From positions 310,001 through 374,000 of the forward strand of contig NZ_MDVN01000024.1 in the NCBI RefSeq assembly GCF_002741945.1: a DNA stretch of 64,000 nucleotides, given 5' to 3'. A program made the position numbers and the translations under genes. Of this stretch, positions 52,518-62,700 are shown piece after piece. This stretch comes from Gaetbulibacter sp. 4G1. Lineage in GTDB: Bacteria > Bacteroidota > Bacteroidia > Flavobacteriales > Flavobacteriaceae. Under the pieces are notes generated by a model that was not told the DNA's origin, searched no databases, and was given only the letters and a program-made list of their open reading frames with translations. Position 1 is the stretch's first letter; every line of letters begins with the position of its first letter.

Positions 52518-53749
52518 TAAAAAAGGTTTAAATGAAATACTTTATTAAGCGTAGCTAGCGATAGTAAGATACTAATTCCTAAGATAATAAATCCAAAAAG
52601 GTTTTGCTTTACATTGTTTTTATGAATTCCTAAAACCGATTGTTTATTCATAATCCAAATTAAAAACCCAGCAATAACAGGCAGCAAGATACCGTTAGCC
52701 ACCTGAGCAAATTTTATAATCTCTATGGATTTTATTCCTATAGAAGAAGATATAACTCCTACTAACAAAATAAACATCCAAACTGCTCTAAATTTTTTTG
52801 CTTTCATGTTGGTTGACCAACCTAAACATCCACTTGCTACAAAAGCTGCTGCCAAAGGTGCAGTTATAGCACTTGTAATACCAGCTGCAAACAACCCAAT
52901 TGCTAAGAAGTATTTTGCAAAGCTACCAAACAAAGGCTCTAACCCTTTGGCTAAATCTGCCGCATTACTTATATCTTGAGTTTGAATAGAAGCCGCTGAA
53001 ATAATTATACACATAGATACTAACCCTCCTAAAACAACTGCTATTATAGTGTCTTTTCTAGCAAATTTTAAATCCGCTTTATGATGCCACTTCTCTTTTA
53101 CTAAGGATGCATGCAAAAACAGGTTATAGGGTACAACTGTTGTGCCTATTAAAGCAATAATGGTTAAAATACTATCTTTTGGGAATTTAGGTATAAAAGC
53201 ACCTTTTAAAATTTCTGAAATATTTGGTTTAGTAATAATAGCAGTAATCAAAAAAGCTATACTCATTAATATTACTAGGGATACTAACACTTTTTCTAAT
53301 AGTTTATAATTGCCAATATATAACAAAACAAAAGCGACAAAACCTATAACAATACTTATCAAATTAATAGACAGGCCAGCAACAGAAATACTTGGTTTGC
53401 CTACAATAGTTTCTAAACCTAAAACCCCGCCACTAATATTTCCTGCTTCGTAAGCTGTATTGCCAATAACAATAGCCGAAAGTATTAATATAATAGCCAA
53501 GGTTTTAAAAACTGGGTTTTTAATTTCGCTTCTTATAACTTCTGATAATCCTTTTTGAGAAATAATCCCTAGTCTAGCTGCCATTTCTTGTAAAACAACA
53601 GTGGCAATAATAGAGAGTAACATAGCCCAAAGCAATGCATAACCAAAACCTACACCAGCTAACGTGCAAACGGTTACTGTACCAGGGCCAATAAAAGCCG
53701 CTGCTACTAATGGACCTGGACCAATGTTTTTGAACCAGTTTTTAATCAT
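52517..53749 (-). CDS. Nramp-like transporter of the 5-oxoprolinase operon
   Basis: The 410-residue membrane protein has 11 predicted helices and clear Nramp resemblance (GPGPLVAAAFIGPG, VVPYNLFLHASLV). Metal-transporting Nramps have DPGN in helix 1 and MPH in helix 6; here these read GPGT (21-24) and VPY (206-208), so the Asp, Asn and Met metal ligands are all missing. A metal substrate is therefore doubtful. Bacillus subtilis has an Nramp-like gene (ycsG) in its pxp cluster too, so uptake of 5-oxoproline or a related organic acid is a reasonable inference. It overlaps DUF2891 by 4 nt and pxpA by 1 nt. Confidence 0.9.
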   Translation of the reverse strand: MIKNWFKNIGPGPLVAAAFIGPGTVTVCTLAGVGFGYALLWAMLLSIIATVVLQEMAARLGIISQKGLSEVIRSEIKNPVFKTLAIILILSAIVIGNTAYEAGNISGGVLGLETIVGKPSISVAGLSINLISIVIGFVAFVLLYIGNYKLLEKVLVSLVILMSIAFLITAIITKPNISEILKGAFIPKFPKDSILTIIALIGTTVVPYNLFLHASLVKEKWHHKADLKFARKDTIIAVVLGGLVSMCIIISAASIQTQDISNAADLAKGLEPLFGSFAKYFLAIGLFAAGITSAITAPLAAAFVASGCLGWSTNMKAKKFRAVWMFILLVGVISSSIGIKSIEIIKFAQVANGILLPVIAGFLIWIMNKQSVLGIHKNNVKQNLFGFIILGISILLSLATLNKVFHLNLF

Positions 53750-54879
53750 TCCGAAGTTGAATTAAGCGCATAAATAGCAAAACTACCTAACCAGTGTCCA
53801 CCCTCATAACTATCGCCTACAATACTTGGTAACGAATAGTTTATGTGATGATTCGCAATATTTTTAAGATGCTTATATTCAGGTAAATCTTCAGCAATTT
53901 TATTTAAACTCCACGCTCGTGAAAAATTAACACCATCTAAATGCACCAACTTCCCATCTGACCTATCGGATACTACTCCTGTTTCCAACTTAAAATTTTC
54001 ATCTTTTAATTGCGGTAGAAAAACGTTCAACCAAATTTTAAATTCTTCTATTGGCAAAACACGCTTCATTAAAGCAGCTTCTTCTAAGCAAGGTGATAAA
54101 AAATCGAACCCACCAGGTTCCCATGTTATTGGACAACCATTATCTTTCATATAAAAATCTTTGGCGCGTTGTTCTATCATACTTTTTAAAACTACATTAT
54201 TTACTGTATTAGCATAATCCCATGCAAAGGATAGCCCGAAAGCAGTGTTTGGGTGCTCGCCAACTCGAATTGGATAATTTAGTTTTGGTAGAAACTCTAT
54301 GTATTTCCCAACAATTAAATCGGTTAGAGGTTGCAAATTGGTTTCTAAAGTTCGTGCGGTTGCATCGTCCCATGTATATAATTCTTCGGCAAGTTTAAGC
54401 AACCATGCCCAGCCATAAGTTCGTTCGTACGATTTGTTGTGTTTGCCATAAAAATACTGCACTTCGGCCTCTATGTTTTCTTTTGATATGTTTTTTAACA
54501 AGCGTTGTTTAATATCTTCTGAATTATCAACATTAGGGAATTGCTTTAGCAAACTTACCAAGCTCCAATGCCCATGAACCGATGAATGCCAATCGAAACA
54601 TCCATAAAACGCTGGATGCAATGCACTAGGAGATTTTAAATCTTCATCACCACCTAAAGTTTGTGATAACTTGTTTGGATATTCTGTATTAATACAATGC
54701 AAAGGCAATTGCGCTAAGGTATTTGCACCTTTTAAATTGAGTTTTGGAATACCAACAATAGGTTTTTGATTTGATGGCGAAGCTGATGTTATAACAGATT
54801 CAATTTCTTGTTTACTTTCTTTTGAATTGTTGCAGCTTAGTATTAAAACTGACAGCAATATCGTAAAGTTTCTTTTCAT
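53746..54879 (-). CDS. DUF2891-family lipoprotein
   Basis: The 377-residue protein has a lipoprotein signal (LILSCNN, Cys about 16) and the DUF2891 pattern: HPAFYGCFDWHSSVHGHWSL, YGWAWLLKLAEEL, RVGEHPNTAFGLSFAWDYA, FLSPCLEEAALMKRVL and EGGHWLGSFAIYAL. The many conserved Trp and His on helices suggest an alpha/alpha-barrel hydrolase or binding protein, but no activity is known to me. It overlaps the transporter gene by 4 nt and so belongs to the pxp operon, a fact that hints at a substrate delivered to the 5-oxoprolinase. Confidence 0.85.
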   Translation of the reverse strand: MKRNFTILLSVLILSCNNSKESKQEIESVITSASPSNQKPIVGIPKLNLKGANTLAQLPLHCINTEYPNKLSQTLGGDEDLKSPSALHPAFYGCFDWHSSVHGHWSLVSLLKQFPNVDNSEDIKQRLLKNISKENIEAEVQYFYGKHNKSYERTYGWAWLLKLAEELYTWDDATARTLETNLQPLTDLIVGKYIEFLPKLNYPIRVGEHPNTAFGLSFAWDYANTVNNVVLKSMIEQRAKDFYMKDNGCPITWEPGGFDFLSPCLEEAALMKRVLPIEEFKIWLNVFLPQLKDENFKLETGVVSDRSDGKLVHLDGVNFSRAWSLNKIAEDLPEYKHLKNIANHHINYSLPSIVGDSYEGGHWLGSFAIYALNSTSE

Positions 54880-54891
54880 TATTATAGTAAG

Positions 54892-55323
54892 TTAATGTTT
54901 TTTAAGTTCCCAATTACCAGAATATATTTCTTCCACATCTCCATCAATAAATTGTTCAACAATATATGTAATTTCCCATTGCCCTTTGTATGTTTTTGAA
55001 TGCATATCAAATTCTCCATAATAATTTACATCAGGATGCGAAACCTGTTTGTCTACAACTATTTCATCATTTTCATTAAGAAAATATGTGTAAGGATATT
55101 TCATTACGAAGCTTATAAAATTATTTTCAAAAACCCCTTTAACCTTAACAGGTTCGTCAAAATACTTCTTAGACTCTTCGTCATGAGCAGTCCCTTCAAA
55201 AGAATGATTATTAACAAAGATATTAATCTCGAATTCAACTTCTCTAAAACTTGCTAATGAAGAATATTCGTCTTCATAAGAAAAAAAACCTTTCCAAATT
55301 TCATTATTAGAAACTATTCTCAT
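54892..55323 (-). CDS. Small beta-rich protein of unknown function
   Basis: The 143-residue protein has no signal peptide and is made of alternating beta strands: IWKGFFSYEDEY, EFEINIFVNNHSFEGTAHDEES, VKVKGVFENNFISFVMKYP, VNYYGEFDMHSKTYKGQWEITY and YSGNWELKK. This looks like a lipocalin-like or small beta-barrel fold, but I recognise no family. It precedes the DUF2891 gene by 12 nt on the same strand and may be the first gene of the pxp transcript. Confidence 0.7.
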   Translation of the reverse strand: MRIVSNNEIWKGFFSYEDEYSSLASFREVEFEINIFVNNHSFEGTAHDEESKKYFDEPVKVKGVFENNFISFVMKYPYTYFLNENDEIVVDKQVSHPDVNYYGEFDMHSKTYKGQWEITYIVEQFIDGDVEEIYSGNWELKKH

Positions 55324-55391
55324 TTGCTAAAACATAATCAATTACCCAACCAATCTACTTTATCTATACATGCTAACTATAGTCATAAACT

Positions 55392-56591
55392 TTAATTAAC
55401 TGTATCAAAACAATCATCGCTTATTTTGTAATAACCGTTCAAATCATTTCCATCAAAACAGTCAGAAAAATTGTTATATAAATTCTTTTCATAATCCTTT
55501 AAGTTACCATTTTTCAACTTTTCAAGTACTGAAGTATGAATTTTCAGCTTTCCATTGTTATAAGTACTACTATCAGAATATTTTTTTAAATTTCTACTTC
55601 TGTTACGACTTATTACTTTCATAATAGAATACCTACCATTATGAGATTCTGATTCGTAATCTGAATACGTTTTAGTTTCTTTTTTAAGAATGCAAAACCT
55701 ATGGATTTTTTTAATCATCCAATTTAAAGAATAGTTTGGTATAAAAGTATTTTTATATCCACCACCAACATCTGAATGAGCTCCAAAAAACCAGACTTCT
55801 TCTACCTTTTTATCAATATCTATTGGTCTTTTACATTTCTCGAATAAATGTTTTTCGGTTAATAAAATAGGTGTAAACAAATAGGCTCGCTGATCGTTTA
55901 ATGATAAAGCATGAGCTGCTTTTTTTACATTACATAATTGATCGTTGTAGCGCGTATTTGGGCGTTTGTAATCTTCTTTAGAATTTGGTAAACCTAAAGC
56001 TTCAACTGTATCCCATAAGCCCATAAACTCAATATTCACATCAGTTTGAGATTTAAAATTTTTAAATTTTTTTGCAATTTCTTCCCTTCTTTCATCTGCG
56101 TTTGCATTTTTCTCTTTATAGGTTCTGTATAATTTTTTTATTGTTTCCTTTTTTTTCTTTTTGTCTAGTTTCGATAAATCAAAAACTCCTGCAACATCTA
56201 CAAATCCTGCTAATATTCTTGCTGCATAAGCACCTCTACTAAAACCAAAAATATAAATTTCGTCTTTATTTTCTTTTTTATAATTATCTACCAAAAACTG
56301 ATACGCAATACGAACATCTTCGCCAATCCCCCAGCCAGTCGCCAAACCAATAACCTTACCCTTAGTTCCTACTCCTTCTATATATACTGCTTGAATATTT
56401 TTATTTTCTTGAAGTGTAACCAAATTATACAACTTAGCAATATTTGTGTTACTAGATTCACTATTTCCAGTACCATCAATAAACACTAAAAGCTTTTTAG
56501 GTTTGCTATTAGTTTTTAATGGCAAATGGTATACTGCCTTGCCGCAGTTAAAAAATAAACAAGTAAAAAGTAGTAAAAAAATTGCTCTCAT
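55392..56591 (-). CDS. DUF2235 alpha/beta-hydrolase lipoprotein
   Basis: I set the start at 56591 (MRAIFLLLFTCLFFNCGK), which gives a lipoprotein signal; an in-frame ATG 33 nt upstream would bury it. The 399-residue protein has the DUF2235 pattern: KKLLVFIDGTGNSESSNTNI at the start, the nucleophile elbow GFSRGAYAARILAGFVD, LKMGLWDTV-like EFMGLWDTVEALG and the WFFGAHSDVGGGY segment with catalytic Asp and His. Relatives are phospholipase (Tle-type) effectors, but no T6SS gene is near, so a housekeeping or membrane lipase role is as likely. Confidence 0.87.
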   Translation of the reverse strand: MRAIFLLLFTCLFFNCGKAVYHLPLKTNSKPKKLLVFIDGTGNSESSNTNIAKLYNLVTLQENKNIQAVYIEGVGTKGKVIGLATGWGIGEDVRIAYQFLVDNYKKENKDEIYIFGFSRGAYAARILAGFVDVAGVFDLSKLDKKKKKETIKKLYRTYKEKNANADERREEIAKKFKNFKSQTDVNIEFMGLWDTVEALGLPNSKEDYKRPNTRYNDQLCNVKKAAHALSLNDQRAYLFTPILLTEKHLFEKCKRPIDIDKKVEEVWFFGAHSDVGGGYKNTFIPNYSLNWMIKKIHRFCILKKETKTYSDYESESHNGRYSIMKVISRNRSRNLKKYSDSSTYNNGKLKIHTSVLEKLKNGNLKDYEKNLYNNFSDCFDGNDLNGYYKISDDCFDTVN

Positions 56592-56611
56592 ATATAATGA
56601 TATAATAATAC

Positions 56612-58147
56612 TTAACCCAACCAACCTTCTCTATCCAAACTTCGATACTGAATGGCTTCACTAATATGCGATCCATTAACACACTCAACACCTTCTAAAT
56701 CAGCTATAGTTCTCGAAACCTTTAAAATTCTATCATAAGCACGAGCAGATAAATTTAATCGCTCCATAGCGGTTTTTAAAAGTGTTTTCGAAGCGTCGTC
56801 TAAAATACAATATTTCCGTATTTGTTTGGTATTCATTTGCGCATTATAATGGACTGTATCAGAGTCATTAAAACGAACAGTTTGCAATACTCTAGCTTTA
56901 GTTACACGTTTTCTTATATCAACAGAGGTTTCCCCTTTTCTGTCATCAGACAGCTTATCAAAAGGTACTGGCGTTACTTCAATATGAATATCGATTCGAT
57001 CCAACAACGGGCCAGAAATTTTACTTAAATAGCGTTGCATTTCTGCTGGACTTGAAGTTACTGGAGCATCAGGATCGTTGAAATACCCGCCTGGACTTGG
57101 ATTCATACTCGCTACCAACATAAACGACGATGGATAAGTAACAGTAAATTTTGCTCTAGAAATAGTAACCTCTCTATCTTCTAATGGTTGACGGAGAACT
57201 TCTAAAACATCACGTTTAAATTCTGGTAATTCATCTAAAAACAAAACGCCATTATGCGATAAAGAAATCTCACCTGGTTGTGGAAAACTACCACCTCCAA
57301 CTAATGCAACGTTTGAAATGGTATGATGCGGGTTCCTAAACGGACGTTGAGCCATCAATCCTGTATCTTTTACACGACCAACTACAGAATGTATTTTGGT
57401 GGTTTCTAGGGCTTCATAAAGTGTCATAGGAGGCAAAATACTTGGTAGACGTTTTGCTAACATGGTTTTTCCTGCCCCAGGTGGACCAATTAAAATAATG
57501 TTGTGTCCGCCAGCAGCCGCAATTTCCATACATCGTTTTATACTTTCTTGCCCTTTTACATCGGAAAAATCAAATTCTGGAAAATCTAAGTTTCTTTCAA
57601 ACTCTTTTCTTGTATCTATTATGGTTTGCTCTAAGGTTTCTCCTTTATCAAAGTAATTGATAACTTCTTTTATATTATCTATTCCATAAACTTTTAGATT
57701 ATCAACAATAGCAGCTTCTTTAGCATTTTGCTTTGGCAGAATAAATCCTTTAAAACCTTCTTCTCTAGCTTTTACCGCTATAGGCAAAGCGCCTTTAATG
57801 GGTTGTAAACTCCCGTCAAGAGAAAGCTCTCCCATTATTAAATAGCTTTCTAAATCTTCAGCTTCTATCTGCTTTGACGCTGCGAGAACACCTATGGCTA
57901 AGGTTAAATCGTATGCGCTCCCCTCCTTTCTCAAGTCGGCAGGAGCCATATTAATAGTAATCTTTTTCCCAGGGATTTTATACCCATTATTTTGTAATGC
58001 AGCAGCAATTCTGTAATTACTTTCTTTAATTGCATTATCTGGTAATCCTACCAAATGATATCCTATACCAGAATCAACATTAACTTCAACCGTAATTGTA
58101 GTAGCTTCAACACCAAAAACGGCACTTCCAAAAATTTTTTTAAGCAT
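56612..58147 (-). CDS. comM: YifB/ComM-family AAA+ ATPase
   Basis: The 511-residue protein has an N-terminal ribosomal-S5/Lon-protease-like domain (about 1-170: VEVNVDSGIGYHLVGLPDNAIKES, APADLRKEGSAYDL), a Mg-chelatase-type AAA+ domain with Walker A GPPGAGKT (about 222) and Walker B LFLDELPEF, and a C-terminal Mg_chelatase_C domain ending SLDREGW. ComM is a branch-migration helicase used in natural transformation. No other competence gene is adjacent. It is 20 nt upstream of the DUF2235 gene. Confidence 0.94.
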   Translation of the reverse strand: MLKKIFGSAVFGVEATTITVEVNVDSGIGYHLVGLPDNAIKESNYRIAAALQNNGYKIPGKKITINMAPADLRKEGSAYDLTLAIGVLAASKQIEAEDLESYLIMGELSLDGSLQPIKGALPIAVKAREEGFKGFILPKQNAKEAAIVDNLKVYGIDNIKEVINYFDKGETLEQTIIDTRKEFERNLDFPEFDFSDVKGQESIKRCMEIAAAGGHNIILIGPPGAGKTMLAKRLPSILPPMTLYEALETTKIHSVVGRVKDTGLMAQRPFRNPHHTISNVALVGGGSFPQPGEISLSHNGVLFLDELPEFKRDVLEVLRQPLEDREVTISRAKFTVTYPSSFMLVASMNPSPGGYFNDPDAPVTSSPAEMQRYLSKISGPLLDRIDIHIEVTPVPFDKLSDDRKGETSVDIRKRVTKARVLQTVRFNDSDTVHYNAQMNTKQIRKYCILDDASKTLLKTAMERLNLSARAYDRILKVSRTIADLEGVECVNGSHISEAIQYRSLDREGWLG

Positions 58148-58245
58148 ATAATTAGTTTAATACTTAAATGTAAAAAAAGAACCTCTAGTTTTATTAGGCG
58201 ATGTAATAAACGGGCAAATGCGAGCTTAACCATAGTGACATAAAT

Positions 58246-58272
58246 AAAAAACCCTCATAAATGAGGGTTTTA
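58246..58272. terminator. Terminator of the porin gene
   Basis: AAAACCCTCAT and ATGAGGGTTTT pair around a 2-nt loop and are flanked by A and T runs; it ends the porin transcript on the minus strand. Confidence 0.88.
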
Positions 58273-58294
58273 AAAATATTGAATATGTAATAAT

Positions 58295-59560
58295 TTAATT
58301 AGTACCGTTTATAAACTTAGGCTTAATAACTAACATCGCCCAACCCCAGTTTTGCATATCAGATGCTGCAGTTTCTGTAACACCTTTTAATTCGTACATA
58401 CCATTGCTAGCAAACATATGTGAGTACCCTAGCTTTAAAGCATAGTTTTTAAAAGCTTTAGAAAACACTAAATCTAACTCTGTGCCTAAAGATTTTTCAC
58501 CGCTCGGTAAATCTTGCTCACCACTAAAGTTTAAAACTCTAACCAATAAACTAGAAGAGCTATTCAGCTTGAAGTTTGCACTTGCATGTATATCAAACAA
58601 CCCAATAGAATTTGCATGATTTCCTACGTAGAAGTAATCCATAAAACCGTTGAATTTATGATTTGTACCATACAATGGAAAAAATGCTTCTGTATCTGGT
58701 GTCGCTGAATCATTGCCACTAATAATTTCTAAACCAGCGCCTAGATTTATTTTATCAGAAGCTTTATAAGTTAGATCTAAACCTAAAAGATAAGCTCCAT
58801 CTATATTATCACCTAACTGCAAAAAGGCATTAGCTGCTATTCCAAATTTATTCTTTTTATAGTTTAAATGTGTTCCTAGAGTTTGAATACTATTTACTCC
58901 ATCTGGGTTATCATTAGTATCGAATTTCTGAAATCCATTATTTAGTAATAGTAAGCTTCCTGCAAAGTTATTCCAAGCCTGCTTTAAATATAAATACTGC
59001 ATGGTTTTATATGAAAAGAAACCTGTAGTGTTATATCCTGTTCCTGTAGAAATAAAACCTGTAGGATGCGAATAATCTTGATTAAAAGCTAATCCAAAAT
59101 CAGCTATAAACTTTCCATTTTTATATTTAATTAAAGCAGCATCATGATTACGCCCTTGTTGTGCCCAATCTAATCCACCCATAATTCTTTGGTCATCATA
59201 AGAAATAACTTGACGCCCTAGTTTTGTTGAAAACCCTTCTCCTAAATTAATTTCTGCCCATGCTTGAAATACAGCAAACGAGTTGTTTTGATCGTTAGGT
59301 AAAATTTGCCTGTTTTCTCCCCAAACCATCACATCTTGAAAACTTAAATAAAATTTGTAAGCATTTACTTGATAGCCTGCATTCAATCGAATTCTAGTAG
59401 ATATACCAAAACCAGCATCTGCGGCATCTGGAATAATGCTCCCAAACCCATGTCTGTATTCTGTTCGTGGTCTAAACTCACCATCTAAAGTAAATTGTGC
59501 TTGAGCAAATTGTGACGCTACAATAAATATAACAATAAGTAAATAGTACTTTTTCATCAT
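58295..59560 (-). CDS. Alginate-export-type outer membrane porin
   Basis: The 421-residue protein has a signal peptide (SQFAQAQ end) and a barrel of the alginate_exp (AlgE-like) family: LDGEFRPRTEYRHGFG at the start, TRIRLNAGYQ, KLGRQVISYDDQRIMGG and the final strand MLVIKPKF. These are anion-selective outer membrane channels. As it lies in the same direction as, and next to, ccsBA and nrfA, uptake of nitrite or another anion is more plausible than alginate export. The gap to ccsBA is 192 nt, so an own promoter is possible but not seen. Confidence 0.88.
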   Translation of the reverse strand: MMKKYYLLIVIFIVASQFAQAQFTLDGEFRPRTEYRHGFGSIIPDAADAGFGISTRIRLNAGYQVNAYKFYLSFQDVMVWGENRQILPNDQNNSFAVFQAWAEINLGEGFSTKLGRQVISYDDQRIMGGLDWAQQGRNHDAALIKYKNGKFIADFGLAFNQDYSHPTGFISTGTGYNTTGFFSYKTMQYLYLKQAWNNFAGSLLLLNNGFQKFDTNDNPDGVNSIQTLGTHLNYKKNKFGIAANAFLQLGDNIDGAYLLGLDLTYKASDKINLGAGLEIISGNDSATPDTEAFFPLYGTNHKFNGFMDYFYVGNHANSIGLFDIHASANFKLNSSSSLLVRVLNFSGEQDLPSGEKSLGTELDLVFSKAFKNYALKLGYSHMFASNGMYELKGVTETAASDMQNWGWAMLVIKPKFINGTN

Positions 59561-59752
59561 TTTAAAGTTTTTATTAGTTTTTAAATCTTGTTATGCATCT
59601 GAATAATTTTATAAAAGACTTCCATTCTTTTAATACTTACCAAAGATAAAACCATTAAAAAACTTACTTTATGATAAATCTCATGTAATTACTATAAAAA
59701 ATGTTTTGGGTTTATTAAATAAAAATGGTGTTTTCAGTATCTAAAACAAAAA

Positions 59753-62700
59753 TTATATATTACTTATATTCTTTCTCGTTTTAGTTGCTTTAAAATAAGC
59801 TATAATGGCAACTACAATCATTAACAAAGCAAGTACATATACAAAACTTGGAATGGGTAATGGGTCTCCTGCTGCATAACTGTGTAACCCTGAAAGATAA
59901 TAGTTTACTCCAAATGAAGTCATTATAATACTCCAAAATGCGAACATGCTAGCTACGTTTAACACATAGCTATTATTTAGCTTAGGAATAAAGCGTAAAT
60001 GAAGTACTATTGCGTATACAATTATGCTGATTAATGCCCAAGTTTCTTTCGGATCCCAAGCCCAATAACGTCCCCAAGATTCGTTTGCCCAAATACCTCC
60101 TAAAAAAGTACCAACAGCCAAAACAAACAAACCAATAGTCATGGCTATTTCATTTATATATGTAAGCTCTTTTATTTTAACTTCAATAACAGCCTTTGTT
60201 TTTGGTGTTTTTATAATCAATAGGATTAAAGCCATAAGTCCTAAAACTGAAGATAACGCTAATGGAGCATAACTACTAACAATGGTAGCTACATGTATTT
60301 TTAGCCAATACGATTTTAACACAGGCATTAAGTTTGTTATTTCTGGATTTAACCAATCTAAATAGCTTACAAATAATAATGCGCCAGAAAACAAGGTAGC
60401 TAATGGCAGAGAAAAGTCTGATTTCCTAAATATAATTAAACCACATAGCACCAGAACCCATGCTACAAATACAAGCATTTCATAACCATTGCTCCACGGA
60501 GCGTGTTGAGCTACATACCAACGCAAAATAATATTTGCTGTAAAACATAAGAAGAAAATTAATGTAAATATGATAAAAAGGTTGTTTATAAAGTCTACCC
60601 ACTTTTTGTAGAAAAACATCTTAACTATAGCTAAAACCAATAGTACAAAACCAAGCGTAAAAAATGCTTGAAACAACCAGAAATTAACGTTAGCATTATT
60701 ATACCAAAGTTCAGCTTCTACTCGCCTAGAAGTAGGTATGACATCGGCTCCTAAAACTTCTTGATATTTTTTAATATACAACAATTTTTCGTGGGCATCT
60801 TGATAATTATTGACTCCTATATCTTTAAAATAAGAGGGTATAGTATACTTTGCAAATTGAGCATCTTCTTCCGGAAAATCTTCAAAGTGATGATTATAAC
60901 TAAACCAAGTATTGTTTGTATCATTTTTATTAGGGAAGATTTTTAGATAATTCCCAATAAAAACATTGTATAAAATATTAAAACGTTCATCAATTTTTAA
61001 CACCTCTTTATCAAACTCATTACGTTCTGATGGCTTTTTCTTATTTGCTTCCTCTACTTGATTGGTTAATATATACGAACCCTTTTTATCTAATAAACTA
61101 GTAAAAGGTACTAACTTGTTTTTTCCAATAGTAATAGTATCAAATAACTTCCTTGTTTTTTTAAAATCAACCTTTATAATGGGTACTCGTTGCCAAACTT
61201 GAGGCAGCATATGCATTGACAAAAAAGTTTGGTTTGCATCAAAAATAATATCCTTGTTATTTAAAGGGTAAACAAATTTAGTTTTTCTAGATATTTTTCT
61301 AAGAAACTCTGATGCTAGTGTATTTATTGGCTTAATACGCCCGTCTAAGTCCTGCACTAATAGCCTTCCAAAAAATTCGGCATGGGTTTTATCAATTTGC
61401 TGATTTTCTATAACTTTTTCAATCGAAGTTAACAACGAATCTGCTGAATTTTGAGTAAAAACATTGGGCAAACTAAAAAACAAAAACACTAAAATCATAA
61501 CGCTTTTATGCTTTATTTGCCTTAGCTTTTTATTTATTAGCTTAAAACGAGATGTTTTACCAAATAGGGTGAAAAACATTCCTAACGTCATTAATAAATA
61601 ACCTAAGTAGGTTATAATTGTGCCCAAACTATCATGGTTAACGGATAATACGGTTCCTTTTTCATCGGTATCATAACTAGCTTGAAAAAAACGATAACCT
61701 CTATAATCCAACACATTGTTCATAAAAATTCTAAACGGTGTTTCTTTACCATCATCCAAAATAGTGACTTCACTAGCGTAAGCGGAAGGGCTTGATGACC
61801 CGGGATAACGTTCTAGCTGAAAATCATTTAGTTGAATTGAGAACGGAGTTTGAATGGCTCCAGCTCCATAAGATAAAGTTACTTTAGTATCACCTATCTC
61901 TACGTTGTGATGTGTAGGTCTAAAGCCCTCTCTATACAAAAGGTTTATAGGTTTTTCTTTAGCATTCACAGACACATTAACTATTAAAGCATCATCTTTT
62001 GTTTTATCATTATCTTTTAGTTTGTCTGATTCACTTTTTATTTGAAACTTACCAAATTCATAATATCTTAAAGGCACAAAAGAAATATCTCCAGCCCTGT
62101 ACAATGTTCGTAACGTAATATCTTGCAAGCTATCTTTAATTATTTTACCAGCTTGTTTAGTAGACATTATAAAGAAATCTAAATCATGAGGGGCGCTAAT
62201 ACTAAACGCGCCTTCTCTCTCTATGATATTGATAATGCCTTCCTTATCAGAATTGAAACCAATTTCGTGTTGATGCTCTCCAATTTTCTCTATTTCTCCT
62301 CTTTTAAGGTATATAGTATTTCTACCCTTACCAACTGTAACTACTAACTCAAGCAAAGGTTCTCCTTCATTCTCATCTTCTACTACCTCAGCTAAAGCAT
62401 CTGGGATAAAATTATTATATGAAATAACAATTGGTTCCCCTTTAAATGTTGTTTCCAAGATAAAGTCATTATCTTGAATAGGAGAAAATGACAGTTTCTT
62501 TTTTATAGATTTTGTTGTTACACCATCAGTAATGGTTGCCGATAAAAAATTAGTATTAGAAATGATGATGTTAGATGAAGCCCCTTCCCTAATGCGCATT
62601 ATCCCGCCATAAGATGTATATCGTGTTACAGCTGCTCCCAAAATGATAACGATAAATGCTACATGAAACAATAGAGTTGCCCATTTTTCTTTACGCAATA

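Noticed and set aside
55392-56591. T6SS effector
   Set aside because: DUF2235 occurs in Tle effectors, but this protein has a lipoprotein signal and there is no VgrG, PAAR or immunity gene nearby.
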